Assembly (NCBI GenBank): GCA_025999115.1 | Contig: BNWW01000082.1 | Span: 1 to 7,447, forward strand | DNA length: 7,447 nucleotides | Source of the DNA: Bacteroidia bacterium | Lineage (GTDB): Bacteria; Bacteroidota; Bacteroidia; Bacteroidales; Azobacteroidaceae | Reading direction: 5' to 3' | Shown here: positions 7,278 through 7,447 of the stretch, in pieces | Numbering within the stretch: position 1 is the first letter of the stretch | Layout of the letters: each line of letters opens with the position of its first letter | The notes under the pieces: model-generated | Seen by the model: the letters and a program-made list of their open reading frames with translations, nothing else | The model's database searches: none | What the model was told of the DNA's origin: nothing | Position numbers and translations under genes: made by a program

Positions 7278-7447
7278 TGAAAGAACATATCGAAAATTTC
7301 AATCGCTTTGTAATGTCTTTGGATATTGACAAATTGCCTTGTGGACTATTCTCCGGAAGAATGGGAATCTGTATTTATTTTTATCATCAAGCCCGGTTAA
7401 CCCAAAATAAACAATATGAAAAATTTGCAGAAAAAAAAGTTGAAATA
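7274..7447 (+). CDS. Second LanC-like protein, N-terminal part only
   Basis: The gene runs off the window end after 58 codons. Counting from ATG 7274, GLFSGRMGICIYFYHQARLT (24-43) and NKQYEKFAEKK (45-55) match the first toroid repeat of LanC-like proteins, and they resemble the start of the other LanC-like protein in this window (GLMNGQAGIAMFLYFYSK). The pattern of a Gly-rich turn, an aromatic helix and a charged helix with a conserved spacing is shared. ATG 7274 forms an ATGA overlap with the glycosyltransferase stop, while ATG 7277 is better spaced from the AGGAGG upstream; the difference is one residue. Zinc-ligand motifs (WCYG and CHG types) would lie well beyond the window, so it cannot be judged whether this copy is catalytically complete. 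If it is, it could be the active partner of the apparently zinc-less copy. Confidence 0.72.
   Translation, partial: MMKEHIENFNRFVMSLDIDKLPCGLFSGRMGICIYFYHQARLTQNKQYEKFAEKKVEI

Overview
The window is AT-rich and every recognisable gene lies on the + strand. The gene content points to Bacteroidota, probably Bacteroidales: a SPASM-type maturase resembling the 'pseudo-rSAM, GG-Bacteroidales' family, a C39-peptidase ABC exporter, its HlyD partner, LanC-like proteins, and starts that mostly lack Shine-Dalgarno sequences. This assignment comes from protein families remembered, not from a database search.

Layout. Bases 1-169 appear to hold the 5' continuation of the maturase frame, but it is interrupted at 56-94 by a 39-base hairpin carrying two in-frame TAA codons. 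The conserved part of the maturase runs to 1012. It overlaps by ATGA the C39 peptidase/ABC exporter (1009-3216), which overlaps by ATGA the HlyD-type membrane fusion protein (3213-4511). About 20 bases later comes a LanC-like protein (4532-5557). It overlaps a GT7-type (galactosyltransferase-like) glycosyltransferase (5547-6356), which is followed after 18 bases by a GT14-type glycosyltransferase of the core-2/I-branching family (6375-7277). A second LanC-like gene starts by ATGA overlap at 7274 and runs off the window end. There is no gene-free stretch over 300 bases, and no tRNA, rRNA, CRISPR array, transposase or convincing terminator was seen.

How the genes may work together. The tight, overlapping, co-directional arrangement looks like one operon for making and exporting a ribosomally synthesised, post-translationally modified peptide (RiPP). 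The C39 domain has all its expected catalytic residues and should cut a double-glycine leader while the ABC domain exports the peptide. HlyD would bridge to an outer-membrane channel that is not in this window. The SPASM protein would bind or modify the precursor. The LanC-like proteins and the two glycosyltransferases suggest further, possibly sugar-based, modification. The first LanC-like protein lacks the CHG and WCYG-type zinc-ligand motifs of true lanthionine cyclases, so ordinary cyclisation is doubtful. No precursor peptide lies in the window, so the substrate is unknown.

The most notable points are the in-frame, stop-bearing hairpin inside the maturase frame, the two LanC-like genes flanking two unrelated glycosyltransferases, and the apparently zinc-less LanC-like protein.
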